26,752 nucleotides of DNA, taken from the NCBI GenBank assembly GCA_937906165.1, contig CALCYA010000069.1, positions 1 through 26,752 of the forward strand, in the 5' to 3' direction. A model generated the notes under the pieces. It saw only the letters and a program-made list of their open reading frames with translations. It was not told the DNA's origin and did no database searches. Made by a program: the position numbers and the translations under genes. Below, in pieces: positions 7,768 through 17,500 of this stretch (position 1 is its first letter; each line of letters opens with the position of its first letter). This stretch comes from an uncultured Bacteroidales bacterium (lineage in GTDB: Bacteria > Bacteroidota > Bacteroidia > Bacteroidales > Bacteroidaceae).

Positions 7768-8544
7768 CTATTCTGTAATATTCTCGGTGAAACTGTCACC
7801 GGCCTCGCCCACTCCAAAGAGGGCAAAGTCATAGCGGACAGGGTCTTCGGGCGAGAGCTCGCGCAGACGTGCTGTGAGTTCCTCGACTGTGCGTCGGTCG
7901 TTCTGTTTACGGCTGACGAGCCCGAGGGCACGCGCCGTGCGCGCCACGTGTACGTCAATAGGAATCATGAGCAGTGACGGGTGGACGCTGTCCCAAATGC
8001 CGAGGTCGACAATGCCGTCCTTGCGGCAGAGCCAACGCAACATCATGTGCATGCGCTTGCAGGCCGATGCCGGCTTACCTTTTGAAGGGACAGGATTGCT
8101 GATGTGGCGGGTAGAGAGACCGCCGTTGACTGCCGCGAACTCGCTACGCAGACGCTCGATGCCGTCCCATGTGGAACAGCCAGTAAAGAGAGGCTCCATG
8201 GAACCGTACTTCTGGAATACACTCCTGAGACCTCGGCATATATACTTGAAGTCGGCCGCAAAGAATGTACGGTGGATGTTGAGACGGTCGTCGAGACTCT
8301 CCCACTCTCCACTCATCACATACTCATAGGGGCGCGACTGCATTATGTCGCAGAACATCTTGTTCCCCGAGCGCAGAATCATCTTGCGGTTACCCCACGC
8401 GATTATGGAAGCCAGCAAAGCGACAATCTCAATATCCTCCTTGCGGCTGAACGAGTGCGGGAAACTGATTGGGTCTTCGGCAATGAACTCGGGACGGTTG
8501 TACTGCAACGCCTTCTCGTCGAGCAAAGCCTTTAGCCGTTCCAT
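7768..8544 (-). CDS. DUF2400 / TIGR02757 family protein
   Basis: This 258-residue protein of a family mostly found in Bacteroidota has no confirmed function that I know of. The family blocks are present: IVALLASIIAWGNRKMIL near the start, KRMHMMLRWLCRKDGIVDLGIW (about 163-184) and PEDPVRYDFALFGVG near the end. IPIDVHVARTARALGL (D197) resembles the catalytic Asp loop of endonuclease III-type helix-hairpin-helix glycosylases (VDTH), so a DNA-glycosylase-like fold is plausible. That is inference. No Fe-S cysteine cluster is seen. The start lies three bases after the dapA stop, so the two are co-transcribed. Confidence 0.85.
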   Translation of the reverse strand: MERLKALLDEKALQYNRPEFIAEDPISFPHSFSRKEDIEIVALLASIIAWGNRKMILRSGNKMFCDIMQSRPYEYVMSGEWESLDDRLNIHRTFFAADFKYICRGLRSVFQKYGSMEPLFTGCSTWDGIERLRSEFAAVNGGLSTRHISNPVPSKGKPASACKRMHMMLRWLCRKDGIVDLGIWDSVHPSLLMIPIDVHVARTARALGLVSRKQNDRRTVEELTARLRELSPEDPVRYDFALFGVGEAGDSFTENITE

Positions 8545-8547
8545 AAA

Positions 8548-9429
8548 TCAAAGGAATGTTATTGCTTGCTGAAGGTCACTGTATGTATCGTCGCATGCAG
8601 GAACAAGAGGCAGGCGAAGGTTATTCTCCAACATACCCAGTATTTCCATAAGGGCCTTGATGCCGCTTGGATTGCCGTCGACAAAGATGAGCTGGAAGAG
8701 CTCGTTGAGCCTTACATGGATGTTGCGTGCGTCGCCGACACGGCCTTCCTGCATTGCAGTGACAAGTTTTGTCATCTGCTTGGGGAAAGCGTTGCCGAAC
8801 ACTGATATGACGCCAACTCCACCAGCCTCCATGATATCTACTGTGAGGCCGTCGTCACCCGAGAACACATCGAAATGGGCGGGCTTTGTGGCAATGAGTT
8901 CCTTTACCTGTGCAAGATTGCCCGATGCTGCCTTGTAGCCTACTATGTTGGGGCACTCGTTTGCCACACGTACGACTGTAGAGGGAAGGATGTTCACTCC
9001 TGTGCGGCCCGGTACATTGTACATGTAGATGGGGAGTTCTGTTGCCTGGGCAATAGCCTTGTAGTGCTGATAGATACCCTCCTGAGTGGGCTTGTTGTAG
9101 TAGGGAGCAACTGAAAGGATTGCATCGACACCTGTGAGGTCCTCGTTGCGGAGCTCATCGGCTACGGCGCGGGTGCAGTTGCCACCGATGCCCAACATTA
9201 TTGGCATGCGGCCATCGACCTGTTTTATGATGCGCTTTCGGATCTCACGCTTTTCTTCAACTGTCAACGTCGGAGTCTCGGCAGTAGTACCCTGGACGCA
9301 GAGGAAGGATGTGCCGCAGTCAATGTGCATCTGCACGAGCTTCTCCAATGTAGGATAATCTACTTCACCGGTTTTTGTGAATGGCGTAACAAGTGCAACG
9401 CCCATACCTGTAAGTCTTTTTCGCATCAT
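8548..9429 (-). CDS. dapA: 4-hydroxy-tetrahydrodipicolinate synthase
   Basis: This 293-residue cytoplasmic aldolase condenses pyruvate with aspartate semialdehyde, the first committed step of lysine and diaminopimelate synthesis. The (beta/alpha)8 family motifs are present: GVALVTPFT, CVQGTTAETPTL (pyruvate-binding Thr-Thr), the Tyr in YNVPGRTGVN and the Schiff-base Lys in VGYKAASGN. The length is normal. ATG 9429 and 9426 are adjacent; either fits the promoter 30 bases upstream. It heads a cluster with the DUF2400 gene and probably maeB. Confidence 0.95.
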   Translation of the reverse strand: MMRKRLTGMGVALVTPFTKTGEVDYPTLEKLVQMHIDCGTSFLCVQGTTAETPTLTVEEKREIRKRIIKQVDGRMPIMLGIGGNCTRAVADELRNEDLTGVDAILSVAPYYNKPTQEGIYQHYKAIAQATELPIYMYNVPGRTGVNILPSTVVRVANECPNIVGYKAASGNLAQVKELIATKPAHFDVFSGDDGLTVDIMEAGGVGVISVFGNAFPKQMTKLVTAMQEGRVGDARNIHVRLNELFQLIFVDGNPSGIKALMEILGMLENNLRLPLVPACDDTYSDLQQAITFL

Positions 9430-9458
9430 ATATTGTATCGTTTTTTTATTTCGGAGTG

Positions 9459-9487
9459 CAAAATTACATCATTTTTCGCTAAATCAA
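9459..9487 (-). promoter_or_regulatory. dapA promoter
   Basis: On the minus strand a perfect TAATTTTG -7 element (9459-9466) has a TTG -33 element at 9485-9487, 18 bases away. It ends 30 bases before the dapA ATG. No convincing ligA terminator is visible between 9488 and 9593. Confidence 0.65.
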
Positions 9488-9593
9488 GGCAAAATCACGA
9501 TATAATTATTATTAATATTAACAAATTATTGCACTCGGAGTACCAAGCGCTACAAAAATGATACAAAACAGGCAAAAACAACAACCGCGGGGA

Positions 9594-11600
9594 TTACTGC
9601 AACATTGCCAGGAATTCATCCTCGCTGACAAGGCGTACGCCGAGTTTTTGGGCTTTCTCGAGCTTACTGGGCCCCATATTGTCACCGGCAAGGATAAAGG
9701 ATGTCGACTTGCTCACGCTGCCCACATTCTTTCCGCCGTTGCTCTCGATCATCTCCTTGTACTCATCGCGGGAGTGATGCACAAAGACACCGCTTATGAC
9801 AATGCTCTGCCCTTTGAGGATTTCAGTGCGTGCCTGCAGGGTCTCTTCTTCAAGTTCAAACTTGAGACCGGCTTCCTTGAGACGTGCAACGAGTGTGCGG
9901 TTGGCCTCCTTGGCAAAGAAAGCGATGACGCTTGCGGCTATGCGCTCGCCAATTTCCTCAACAGCGGTCAGTTGCTCGAGGCTTGCCGACATGAGAGCAT
10001 CGATATTCCCGAACGCACGGGCAAGACGCTTGGCCACTGTCGCGCCCACAAAACGTATTCCCAATGCGAACAGCACCCTTTCAAAAGGAACGGCACGCGA
10101 TGCCTGGGCTGCAGCCACGACATTCTCGGCCGACTTTGCGCCCATACGGGGCAGGAACATGAGGTCCTCGGGAGAAAGGGAGTATATGTCGGCAATATCC
10201 TTGATAAGGCCATAGTTGAAGAGCATTTCCACCGTCTCGGGGCCAATGGAGTCGATATTCATGGCATCGCGCGATACAAAATGCTCGATTTTGCCCTTTA
10301 TCTGCGGCGGACAGGCTGTATCATTGGGACAATAGTGGGCAGCCTCGCCTTCCACGCGTACAAGAGGGGTTCCGCACTCGGGACATTTCTCTATGAAAGA
10401 GACCTTTTGCCCAAGCATGAAACGGGCATCCACATCCACACCTGTTATCTTAGGGATAATCTCACCACCCTTCTCGACATATACCATGTCACCTATGTGG
10501 AGGTCGAGTTTCCCGATAATATCGGCATTATGCAGCGATGCGCGCTTTACAACGGTACCCGACAGCTGTACCGGGTCGAGGTTGGCGACAGGGGTAACGA
10601 CACCTGTGCGACCCACCTGATATGTAACCTCGTTGAGGCGGGTCAGGGCACGCTCGGCCTGGAACTTGTATGCTATGGCCCATCGTGGAGACTTCGCTGT
10701 GTAACCGAGGTTTTTCTGCTGACGCAGAGAGTTGACTTTCAGAACTATTCCATCGGTTGCGAATGGTAGGTTCTTGCGTTCGGAGTCCATGTGGTCGATA
10801 AAGGCTAACACCTCATCAAGGGTTGCACATTTGCGGGTAGTATCGGAGATTTTGAAGCCCCACCCTGCTGCCGCCTGCAAGTTCTCGTAATGTCCTTCGG
10901 CCGGCAGTTGATCTCCCAACAAGAAGTAAAGGTAAGCATCAAGCTTGCGCTTAGCCACTACGGATGAGTCCTGAAGTTTGAGAGTTCCTGATGCAGCATT
11001 GCGCGGATTGGCAAAGAGAGGCTCACCGTTAAGTGAACGCTCTTCGTTGAGGGCATCGAACACATTCCACGGCATGAGGACCTCACCACGGATTTCAAAT
11101 TCGCGCGGCCACCCCTCGCCGGAGAGGACAAGCGGCACAGTACGTATGGTCTTGACATTGGCTGTAACATCATCGCCTTTCTCGCCGTCACCGCGTGTAA
11201 CGGCACGCACGAGCTTGCCATCCTCATAGGTAAGCGAAATGGATGTTCCGTCGAACTTGAGTTCGCAACAAATCTCGAAATCCTCATTGAGACTCTTTTT
11301 CACACGGTCATAGAAATCGGCCACCTCACTCTTGGAATATGTGTTGCCCAGCGAGAGCATGGGATACTTGTGCTGTACCTGCCTGAACTCCTTTGTTATG
11401 TCGCTGCCAACACGGAGCGTGGGAGAGGTTGCATCGTACATCTCGGGATGCGCCTCTTCAAGCTGCTGCAACTCCTTGAGCAGCATATCGAATTCATAGT
11501 CACTTATTGTGGGAGAATTGAGTACGTAGTAACGACGGTTATGTTCATGGAGCTCGCGACGGAGCTCGAGGATACGTTCCTGTGGGGTCATTTGATTCAT
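9594..11600 (-). CDS. ligA: NAD-dependent DNA ligase
   Basis: This 668-residue protein seals nicks in replication and repair using NAD+. All parts are present in order: the N-terminal Ia domain with the YY motif (about 24-25) that binds NMN; the adenylation lysine in CELKFDG (K115); the downstream nucleotidyltransferase motifs RGEVLMP and DGIVLKVN; the OB fold; a four-cysteine zinc finger (C406, C409, C424, C430); helix-hairpin-helix repeats (about 445-580); and a C-terminal BRCT domain (about 590-668). The length is usual for the family. An in-frame ATG three codons downstream (MTPQERI) is an alternative start. It is transcribed from its own promoter at 11616-11646. Confidence 0.96.
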   Translation of the reverse strand: MNQMTPQERILELRRELHEHNRRYYVLNSPTISDYEFDMLLKELQQLEEAHPEMYDATSPTLRVGSDITKEFRQVQHKYPMLSLGNTYSKSEVADFYDRVKKSLNEDFEICCELKFDGTSISLTYEDGKLVRAVTRGDGEKGDDVTANVKTIRTVPLVLSGEGWPREFEIRGEVLMPWNVFDALNEERSLNGEPLFANPRNAASGTLKLQDSSVVAKRKLDAYLYFLLGDQLPAEGHYENLQAAAGWGFKISDTTRKCATLDEVLAFIDHMDSERKNLPFATDGIVLKVNSLRQQKNLGYTAKSPRWAIAYKFQAERALTRLNEVTYQVGRTGVVTPVANLDPVQLSGTVVKRASLHNADIIGKLDLHIGDMVYVEKGGEIIPKITGVDVDARFMLGQKVSFIEKCPECGTPLVRVEGEAAHYCPNDTACPPQIKGKIEHFVSRDAMNIDSIGPETVEMLFNYGLIKDIADIYSLSPEDLMFLPRMGAKSAENVVAAAQASRAVPFERVLFALGIRFVGATVAKRLARAFGNIDALMSASLEQLTAVEEIGERIAASVIAFFAKEANRTLVARLKEAGLKFELEEETLQARTEILKGQSIVISGVFVHHSRDEYKEMIESNGGKNVGSVSKSTSFILAGDNMGPSKLEKAQKLGVRLVSEDEFLAMLQ

Positions 11601-11615
11601 ATTTAATTTCTTTCG

Positions 11616-11646
11616 CGAAGATACTATTTAAAAACAGAACAACAAA
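11616..11646 (-). promoter_or_regulatory. ligA promoter
   Basis: The minus strand has TATCTTCG (11616-11623; one mismatch to TAnnTTTG) 19 bases from TTTG (11643-11646). The -33 box overlaps the base of the terminator of the upstream gene. The same layout recurs at 12303-12333. Confidence 0.6.
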
Positions 11647-11677
11647 CGGGTGAAGATTTTTCTTTTCCTCACCCGTT
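11645..11677 (-). terminator. Terminator of the 172-residue gene
   Basis: Arms 11645-11655 and 11667-11677 pair around an A/T loop with one mismatch or wobble. On the minus strand the stem is followed by a T-rich stretch. It closely resembles the terminator at 12329-12367. Confidence 0.7.
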
Positions 11678-11727
11678 GGAGATATACTCTGTTCTGGATT
11701 CAACCTTTTCTCAATACATTCTCATTA

Positions 11728-12246
11728 TCATGTAAAAAGCAATAGTACTGCAAATGTTATGACCATAATGACTACAGCAATCAACATTCCTAATACGTTG
11801 TACTTGATACGCTGTGCTTTTGCCTGTGAATTCAATTGTGCTTGCTGTTTTTCCATAATCGCAATAAAAACCTCATCGCTGACAAATGAGTTTGCTATAG
11901 TCTCGCCGAGAAGTGAAATGATAATTTCCTCCACTTCGCATGCAATATTGTCTATATCACTCCAGTTATAACACTTAAAAATTCCAGAACTATTGTCTTC
12001 TTGTTTTTCGAAACCGAATTTTCTCGCAACATCAGGTACATGGTTATAACAACCGTCAACACTTATAGTCACAACCACATCATCATTCTTTTCTGCTCCA
12101 CAGAACAGTGGGCCTGCAATCTGTATAACACTTGACAAATTATACGGAATTCCTTCTATATCCGGTGTCAGCGTTGCTACATCATCATATCCGTTTTTAA
12201 TTTTCCTGACAACGGAATTAATGTGTTCAAACAAAGTCGTTTTCAT
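11728..12246 (-). CDS. Unknown protein with C-terminal membrane anchor
   Basis: I do not recognise this 172-residue protein. There is no signal peptide. The last ~25 residues (VLGMLIAVVIMVITFAVLLLF) form one membrane helix, preceded by a Gln/Lys-rich helix (about 130-147), so it looks tail-anchored with a cytoplasmic N-domain. The N-domain has a mixed charged and hydrophobic pattern with two cysteines near FKCYNWSDIDNIACE. The coding region is more A/T-rich than ligA or the atp genes, which suggests acquisition. It has its own promoter and terminator and lies between the phage portal gene and ligA. Confidence 0.6.
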   Translation of the reverse strand: MKTTLFEHINSVVRKIKNGYDDVATLTPDIEGIPYNLSSVIQIAGPLFCGAEKNDDVVVTISVDGCYNHVPDVARKFGFEKQEDNSSGIFKCYNWSDIDNIACEVEEIIISLLGETIANSFVSDEVFIAIMEKQQAQLNSQAKAQRIKYNVLGMLIAVVIMVITFAVLLLFT

Positions 12247-12302
12247 ATTTTATGCTTTTTGTAGATTATTATCATTTATAGTAACACGGGCACCTCTTTT
12301 CG

Positions 12303-12333
12303 CGAAAATACAATAAAAAAAAAGAACTACAAA
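12303..12333 (-). promoter_or_regulatory. Promoter of the 172-residue gene
   Basis: The minus strand has TATTTTCG (12303-12310) 19 bases from TTTG (12330-12333). The -33 box lies inside the portal terminator stem, exactly as in the ligA promoter. Confidence 0.55.
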
Positions 12334-12367
12334 CGGGTGAAGATTTTTCTTTTCTTCACCCGTTTGT
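12329..12367 (-). terminator. Terminator downstream of the portal gene
   Basis: Exact 14-base arms (12329-12342 and 12354-12367) surround an 11-base A/T loop. They are followed on the minus strand by a run of nine T within 12312-12328. The stem begins four bases past the portal stop codon. Confidence 0.85.
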
Positions 12368-12371
12368 ATCA

Positions 12372-14444
12372 TCACTGTTGCGGCCAAGGGATATCTTTCT
12401 GTATCTGGGCAGCAACATCAGCACCAGCCGGTTTAGCCTCATCAACAGCAAAAGCCTCCACATTGGCAATCTCAGGCGAATCGTTCTGCACTACAGCCGT
12501 ACCACTTTGCGGTTCATCCTGCAATGGCTGTGAGGAAGCTGCATTTACTTGGGCAATAAGTTCAGGTGACACCCCCTCCATTGCACCACCTTTTGCGGCT
12601 TGCTCCTCATTGCGTTTCAAGGCCTCAAGAATTTTTGTTGCGAAAGGATAGGAACTGTTCTCGAGCATTGTCTTCACATCTATTGCATTGGCACGGAAAA
12701 GCTCCATAAGGAAATCATTCGCAATAAGCTGGTAAGCAGGGGTATTGTACCCTTCGGAGATTGTAAGATCGAACTCGCTGTTCTGTACTTTGTCGGGGTT
12801 GTACCACTTGGCCTCATCACTGTACTGTGTACCGGCCATCTCAATGTATTGCACCTGGGAGTAGAACTGCTGTATTGTCTTCATTATCTTTGTGTCGCGA
12901 CGGCGACGGAAGGTGCGGAATCCGTCGAAGAGCCCCTTGAGGTTCAGCGACGAGTTCTGCGTCTGCTGTGCATAGAGCGAAGCTGGAGTACCGGCCTTGG
13001 GAGCCTGCCCCTGCATTGCGGAATTGACACCGGAAATCTCATTTATGAGCCTGAGCTGCAGGTTGAGCAACTCAAAATCTCCGGCAACAGCCGCACCGCT
13101 GTTATACTGCCGCACCACCCCGTCAATGCTCTGCCCCGGCTTGAGCTTCACAAACAGTACTCCATTATAACGGACATACTCGTCAATCACCTCCTCACGC
13201 GACATACTCTCAAAGGCATCGTCATCGACTACAAGGACTCCTTTGGAAGAGGTGCCACGGATGAAATCGATGAGTGTGGCAGTGCGGTTGATGGCACGCT
13301 GCTGGTCAATGAACTGCTCAACGAAATTACCGAGCTTGCCCTGTATGAGCGGATAAAGATGAAGCACATAGTTGTGTTCCCCGTGCCAATAAGGGCTACG
13401 TCCCTCCTGGAGCACATCACCATAGGGAGTCATATAACGGTAATACCAGTAACGCTCGGTAGCGAAGTTATACTCAATAAGCAGCAGGTCCTCATCGTTA
13501 CCGCCTTTACTCTTGTGCTCTTTGTAGCGGCGGTTATTCTCGGCATCGAGCATACGGCGGCTCTCTTCGGTAAAAGGAAGATAACCCCATGTTCCACGTT
13601 CGGGGTCGCTCCACTGATAGGCATCGCGCGACTCGAGTTTCCAACCGAGGATGACACGACAAAGATTGCTGCGTGAAGGCGAGTAGAACGATAGGTTACG
13701 GGCCTCATCGCCCTGCATTGCCCGGCTACCCGACAGCACCGACAGTGACGCATTGCCGTAGATATCCTTAATCGCCTGTTTCTTTTGCGGTGTAGTACCG
13801 AAATGCGCCAGGACATCATCGAGCGGGAGGTCAAAAAGCTCACCAATGCAAGTGAGGTCCCACATACGCACATCTTCAAGATTGGTATTGAAGAAGAGAC
13901 GGGAAGGACTGACGGAATATACCCACACGTCGCGCCGTTCCTTTGAGGGGTTGACGCCATACTCTATCCTCTGCGCTGTCATCCCGCCGTTGAGCAACAT
14001 ACGCATGCTGTCGGAATCCAGCTCTTCCATCTCGTTTATGTCGTGTACATACTCTATTGCCACAGACATCATCTCCCCCACCTTGCTCTCGCTCTGGTCG
14101 CGGACGACACATACGGGGCGCATAAGGTTCTGACGCAGCTGACCGTCAATGTTGCTCAGTATGGGAGCAATCATATTGTTCTTGAGAGGTACCTTGCCGT
14201 TCTTCTTTATGAGTTCACCCTCGGTAATCTGAGACAGAGTGTCGGGGTCGGTGACAAAGTCGCCCCACTGGTCGCCATAGCTGTACATGAGGCTGCGCCT
14301 TAACTTGTGCCGTGCTTCGTCAAGAGCATTCCAGCAGGCAGCACACTCCAGGAGGAAGTCTATGGCCTGATTATGCCCTGTTTCCTTTACTGGCTTACGC
14401 CTTGCAGAAGTGGCCTTTACTCTTTTATCTATAAATTTGTTCAT
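12372..14444 (-). CDS. Phage portal protein, P22-like
   Basis: This 690-residue protein resembles the portals of podoviruses (P22 and crAss-like groups), the dodecameric ring through which DNA enters and leaves the capsid. The N-terminal half has the family's typical NNMIAPILSNIDGQLRQN stretch (about 80-97), then a YSVSPSRLFFN block, and a middle section with EQFIDQQRAINRTATLIDFI, as in portal stem/wing regions. A Gln/Ala/Pro-rich tail of about 60 residues follows. ATG 14444 (MNKFIDKR) is preferred to ATG 14477, whose extra eleven residues look non-coding. A 16-codon open frame (14449-14499) ends five bases before this start. No terminase or capsid gene adjoins it, which is unusual for a portal. 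Confidence 0.7.
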   Translation of the reverse strand: MNKFIDKRVKATSARRKPVKETGHNQAIDFLLECAACWNALDEARHKLRRSLMYSYGDQWGDFVTDPDTLSQITEGELIKKNGKVPLKNNMIAPILSNIDGQLRQNLMRPVCVVRDQSESKVGEMMSVAIEYVHDINEMEELDSDSMRMLLNGGMTAQRIEYGVNPSKERRDVWVYSVSPSRLFFNTNLEDVRMWDLTCIGELFDLPLDDVLAHFGTTPQKKQAIKDIYGNASLSVLSGSRAMQGDEARNLSFYSPSRSNLCRVILGWKLESRDAYQWSDPERGTWGYLPFTEESRRMLDAENNRRYKEHKSKGGNDEDLLLIEYNFATERYWYYRYMTPYGDVLQEGRSPYWHGEHNYVLHLYPLIQGKLGNFVEQFIDQQRAINRTATLIDFIRGTSSKGVLVVDDDAFESMSREEVIDEYVRYNGVLFVKLKPGQSIDGVVRQYNSGAAVAGDFELLNLQLRLINEISGVNSAMQGQAPKAGTPASLYAQQTQNSSLNLKGLFDGFRTFRRRRDTKIMKTIQQFYSQVQYIEMAGTQYSDEAKWYNPDKVQNSEFDLTISEGYNTPAYQLIANDFLMELFRANAIDVKTMLENSSYPFATKILEALKRNEEQAAKGGAMEGVSPELIAQVNAASSQPLQDEPQSGTAVVQNDSPEIANVEAFAVDEAKPAGADVAAQIQKDIPWPQQ

Positions 14445-14512
14445 TGCATTAATTGGATTTTGGGGTCGGAAGAGCACTCTCTGGCAACCCGTTGTTCATT
14501 TCCCTAAAAACT

Positions 14513-14538
14513 GACGGATGCGCCCATACGCATCCGTC
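14513..14538 (-). terminator. Hairpin between the 1118-residue and portal genes
   Basis: Exact 10-base arms (14513-14522 and 14529-14538) enclose a six-base loop. On the minus strand the stem is followed by AGTTTTT. It would end or attenuate transcription after the 1118-residue gene. No consensus promoter is seen between it and the portal start. Confidence 0.65.
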
Positions 14539-14583
14539 ATGTCCTTTGGATGGATAAGATTTTTCAATAAACATTCAATTCAT

Positions 14584-17500
14584 CTAAAAAGGGTTATTCT
14601 TCAACCATTCCCTTTTATGATGATAGTTCATCTTCACTTTCTGTTCCGGCGACATATATTCGCTTGATATAATGCCCTTGGTATTCCTGAGGTAACGCGG
14701 GGTCGAAGGAAGAAGTATGCCTTTATCAATCAAATTCCGCATATTGTCGATATAAGCATCATGGTCGTAGAACTGTTTCTCACCTTTATGAGAAACTTCA
14801 AAATCCCCGAACACCTCGCGGCGGTGTTCCTTGCGTGCGGCTTCCTTCATCATGTACTCACAGTGGCGTTGCATGATTTCTGTAAGTTCGGCCTCACTGA
14901 CACTGCGGTTGTTTCCCGTATAGAGACGCATCCTTATCAACCTGTTCTTTATATAGTCCTTCACACGGGTAAATATCGAACGTTCCTTTGGGGTGAGTGA
15001 GACCTTCTCGGCAAGATGCGCAAGATACTCCTCAACGATGGTATAACGGCTAGAACCTTTATACTTGTAACCATTTGCCTCAATGCCTCTAAGTACTTCC
15101 GGAGAAGCCTTGCGCAGCAGGTTTTCAATAAAATCATTAAGTTTATACCCGAACACGTGGGATAGTCCCTTATGACCGACAGCCTCATGAAGGACCGTTC
15201 TCTCAAGCTCAGCCATAGATGCCGTATTGGGAAGATTAACATACACTTTCCCGTTTGAGACATCAATCCAACCCATGGCACGTAAACGGTTGTTATAGTC
15301 GGTGACCGCGGTGCTGTTATTGATGTCCGGCAAAGGAATCTCACGTGCATCATTGATGAGATTAATATCCACACCGAGTTTTTCGCCTATTTCCTTGGCA
15401 CGCTCTCCGTAACGGGCAATATCCTCTTTGGTATTTTTCAGGCCGCGCTTATTCCATAGATACTTGCTATTCTCGTCCTGCTCGACTTTTGTCAACTCGG
15501 GCGTTTCCTCACGCGAATTATAAGCGTCATAAAGTTTCTGGTACACCCTCTCTACATTTTCATTATATTCAGCAGCCTCTTTAGCTCTGACATCAGCCAT
15601 AGAATTAGGCTTGAAATCCCAGTCGGCACCAAACTGTTTAAAAGAGTTTCGCAGTTGTACGTCTGTACCCGATTTCAAAGCATCAACCTCATTTCTCAAG
15701 AAAAGTTCATACTCGTTAAGAGCCTTGTCAGCTTTATAATAATCATCTTCTCTCATCATCCTGATGTTACGCTGTAATCCACCTCGGTAGAGTCCATGCT
15801 TGTCTTCTAATTCACGACGGACATCATATATCTTGCGCAGCATTCCGGTAGCGTCGTATGACGAACGCTCAAGGATTTCGGAGACAATCTCTTCTTCGGC
15901 ATGTGAAAGAGGTGATGACTTGGCCTTTCTGTATAGAATATCTGACAGCTGTTCGACATCCATCCCGGTTTCTTTCGCATAGATACCGGCCTGACGCAAG
16001 AAATTTACTGAGTTCAAGCCATCGGTAAGTTCATTTTCAAAAACCGCGATACGTCCGCGTCTGATGTTTACACGCTGTGCCCGAGCTGCACCGATAGCTC
16101 CGGTGTCATCCTTGCAGACCCGAGTACTTATCTTTCGCCCGATAGGATCCTTAGTAATAAAGACTCTTTTGCCTTTTTTCTTCTCGACGATATCAAAATC
16201 AAACGGTACCGGTGGAGTGCTTGAGACCTTATTCTCGACAATATAAAGCAATTTTGCCTTTGCCGATGCCGACAGATTTTTGTTTGACATCAAGCGTGCA
16301 TAGGTATCAACAACACCTTTATAGTCATTCCATCTTGACGAAGGCGTATTCAACAAATTTTCTATACTTTTGAGAAACTTTTCTGCGTCAATATTCACCT
16401 CGCGCAACTCTTCCGCCTCAGAAGGTGAAAAGCGGTATTTGTCTTTTATTTTCCCGTATCTATTGAGTTTGTTCCTTGCAATCGGCCTCCATCTGGCAAG
16501 ACGCATAGCCAATAGCGTTGCACCGGCATCGGCATAATCACCAAGAATATCAATTGGAGCCACCTCAACACCCTCAAGGAGTTTACGGGCCTCAGCACTC
16601 GCCGTAAAGACAGCCGATTCGGCACACAGCACTCCGGAAGAAGCAAAGACCTTCTTCATATTCTCATAACGTTGCGCCTTCATACGCAACGGTGTACCGA
16701 CTACACCAAGTGCTGCTCCTGTAAGGAAACCGTGTCCGAAAGAGCCGAGATTTTTCCCTACTTTCCCCCACTCACCTTCAATAATGTTATCGGCAATACT
16801 GTGGGCAAGATCATATCCGCCAAGGGTCAGACCTTGAGCTGTTGAACTCTGCACGATTTTGCTTGCGAGTGTCCTCTTCGCTATTTTACCCACCATTTCA
16901 TTTGCAATTTCCGGAGTCACCTTATTTGCGAACCCTGCCACCATGAGTTTATTAGAGAGTTTCTTCACAAAATGAGGAGCGAGTTTCTCCGCGGCAGCCG
17001 AAGCGTACGGAGCTGCACCAGCACCTAAAAGATAGAATGCAGGAGCATCTATCAGAAGAGAGCCGACACCGGCTGCAAAGTCCTCATAACGGTTCGATTT
17101 ATAACTGCGCAGACCGGCCCTGGCAAGGTCTGTATGGTCACTATTGAAGTCCGATGCATACTGTGCCATATTTACGGCCTTGCCGAACAAAGAGTTGTCG
17201 ACAGCAGAGCGCATGATGTATTCTGCACTACTCTTCGGAATTTCCTCTTTTACAGCCTCATTGTAAAGTTTGTCATATACATCGGGAATAACCTTTGGAA
17301 GCACCTTCTCGTTGAGGTATTCTTCGGTACTGTAACCCGAATGTCTTGCCAATGGTCTGATCCTATCCACCATCTCGGACGGAAGTGTCTCGTTGATGGT
17401 TTTACCGATGTCACTGACAGCATTGTCCTCTCTGAGTGCATTGCGTGTTGCCATTACAGGATCGGCACCTATGACAGAGAGTTCCGACTCCATCTGATTG

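Noticed and set aside
9558..10769. Long antisense frame (403 codons) inside ligA
   Set aside because: It lies wholly opposite a strongly conserved gene and has no recognisable domain, so it is a codon-bias shadow.
12600..13676. Antisense frame (358 codons) inside the portal gene
   Set aside because: The composition is unlike a folded protein and the sense frame has clear portal features.
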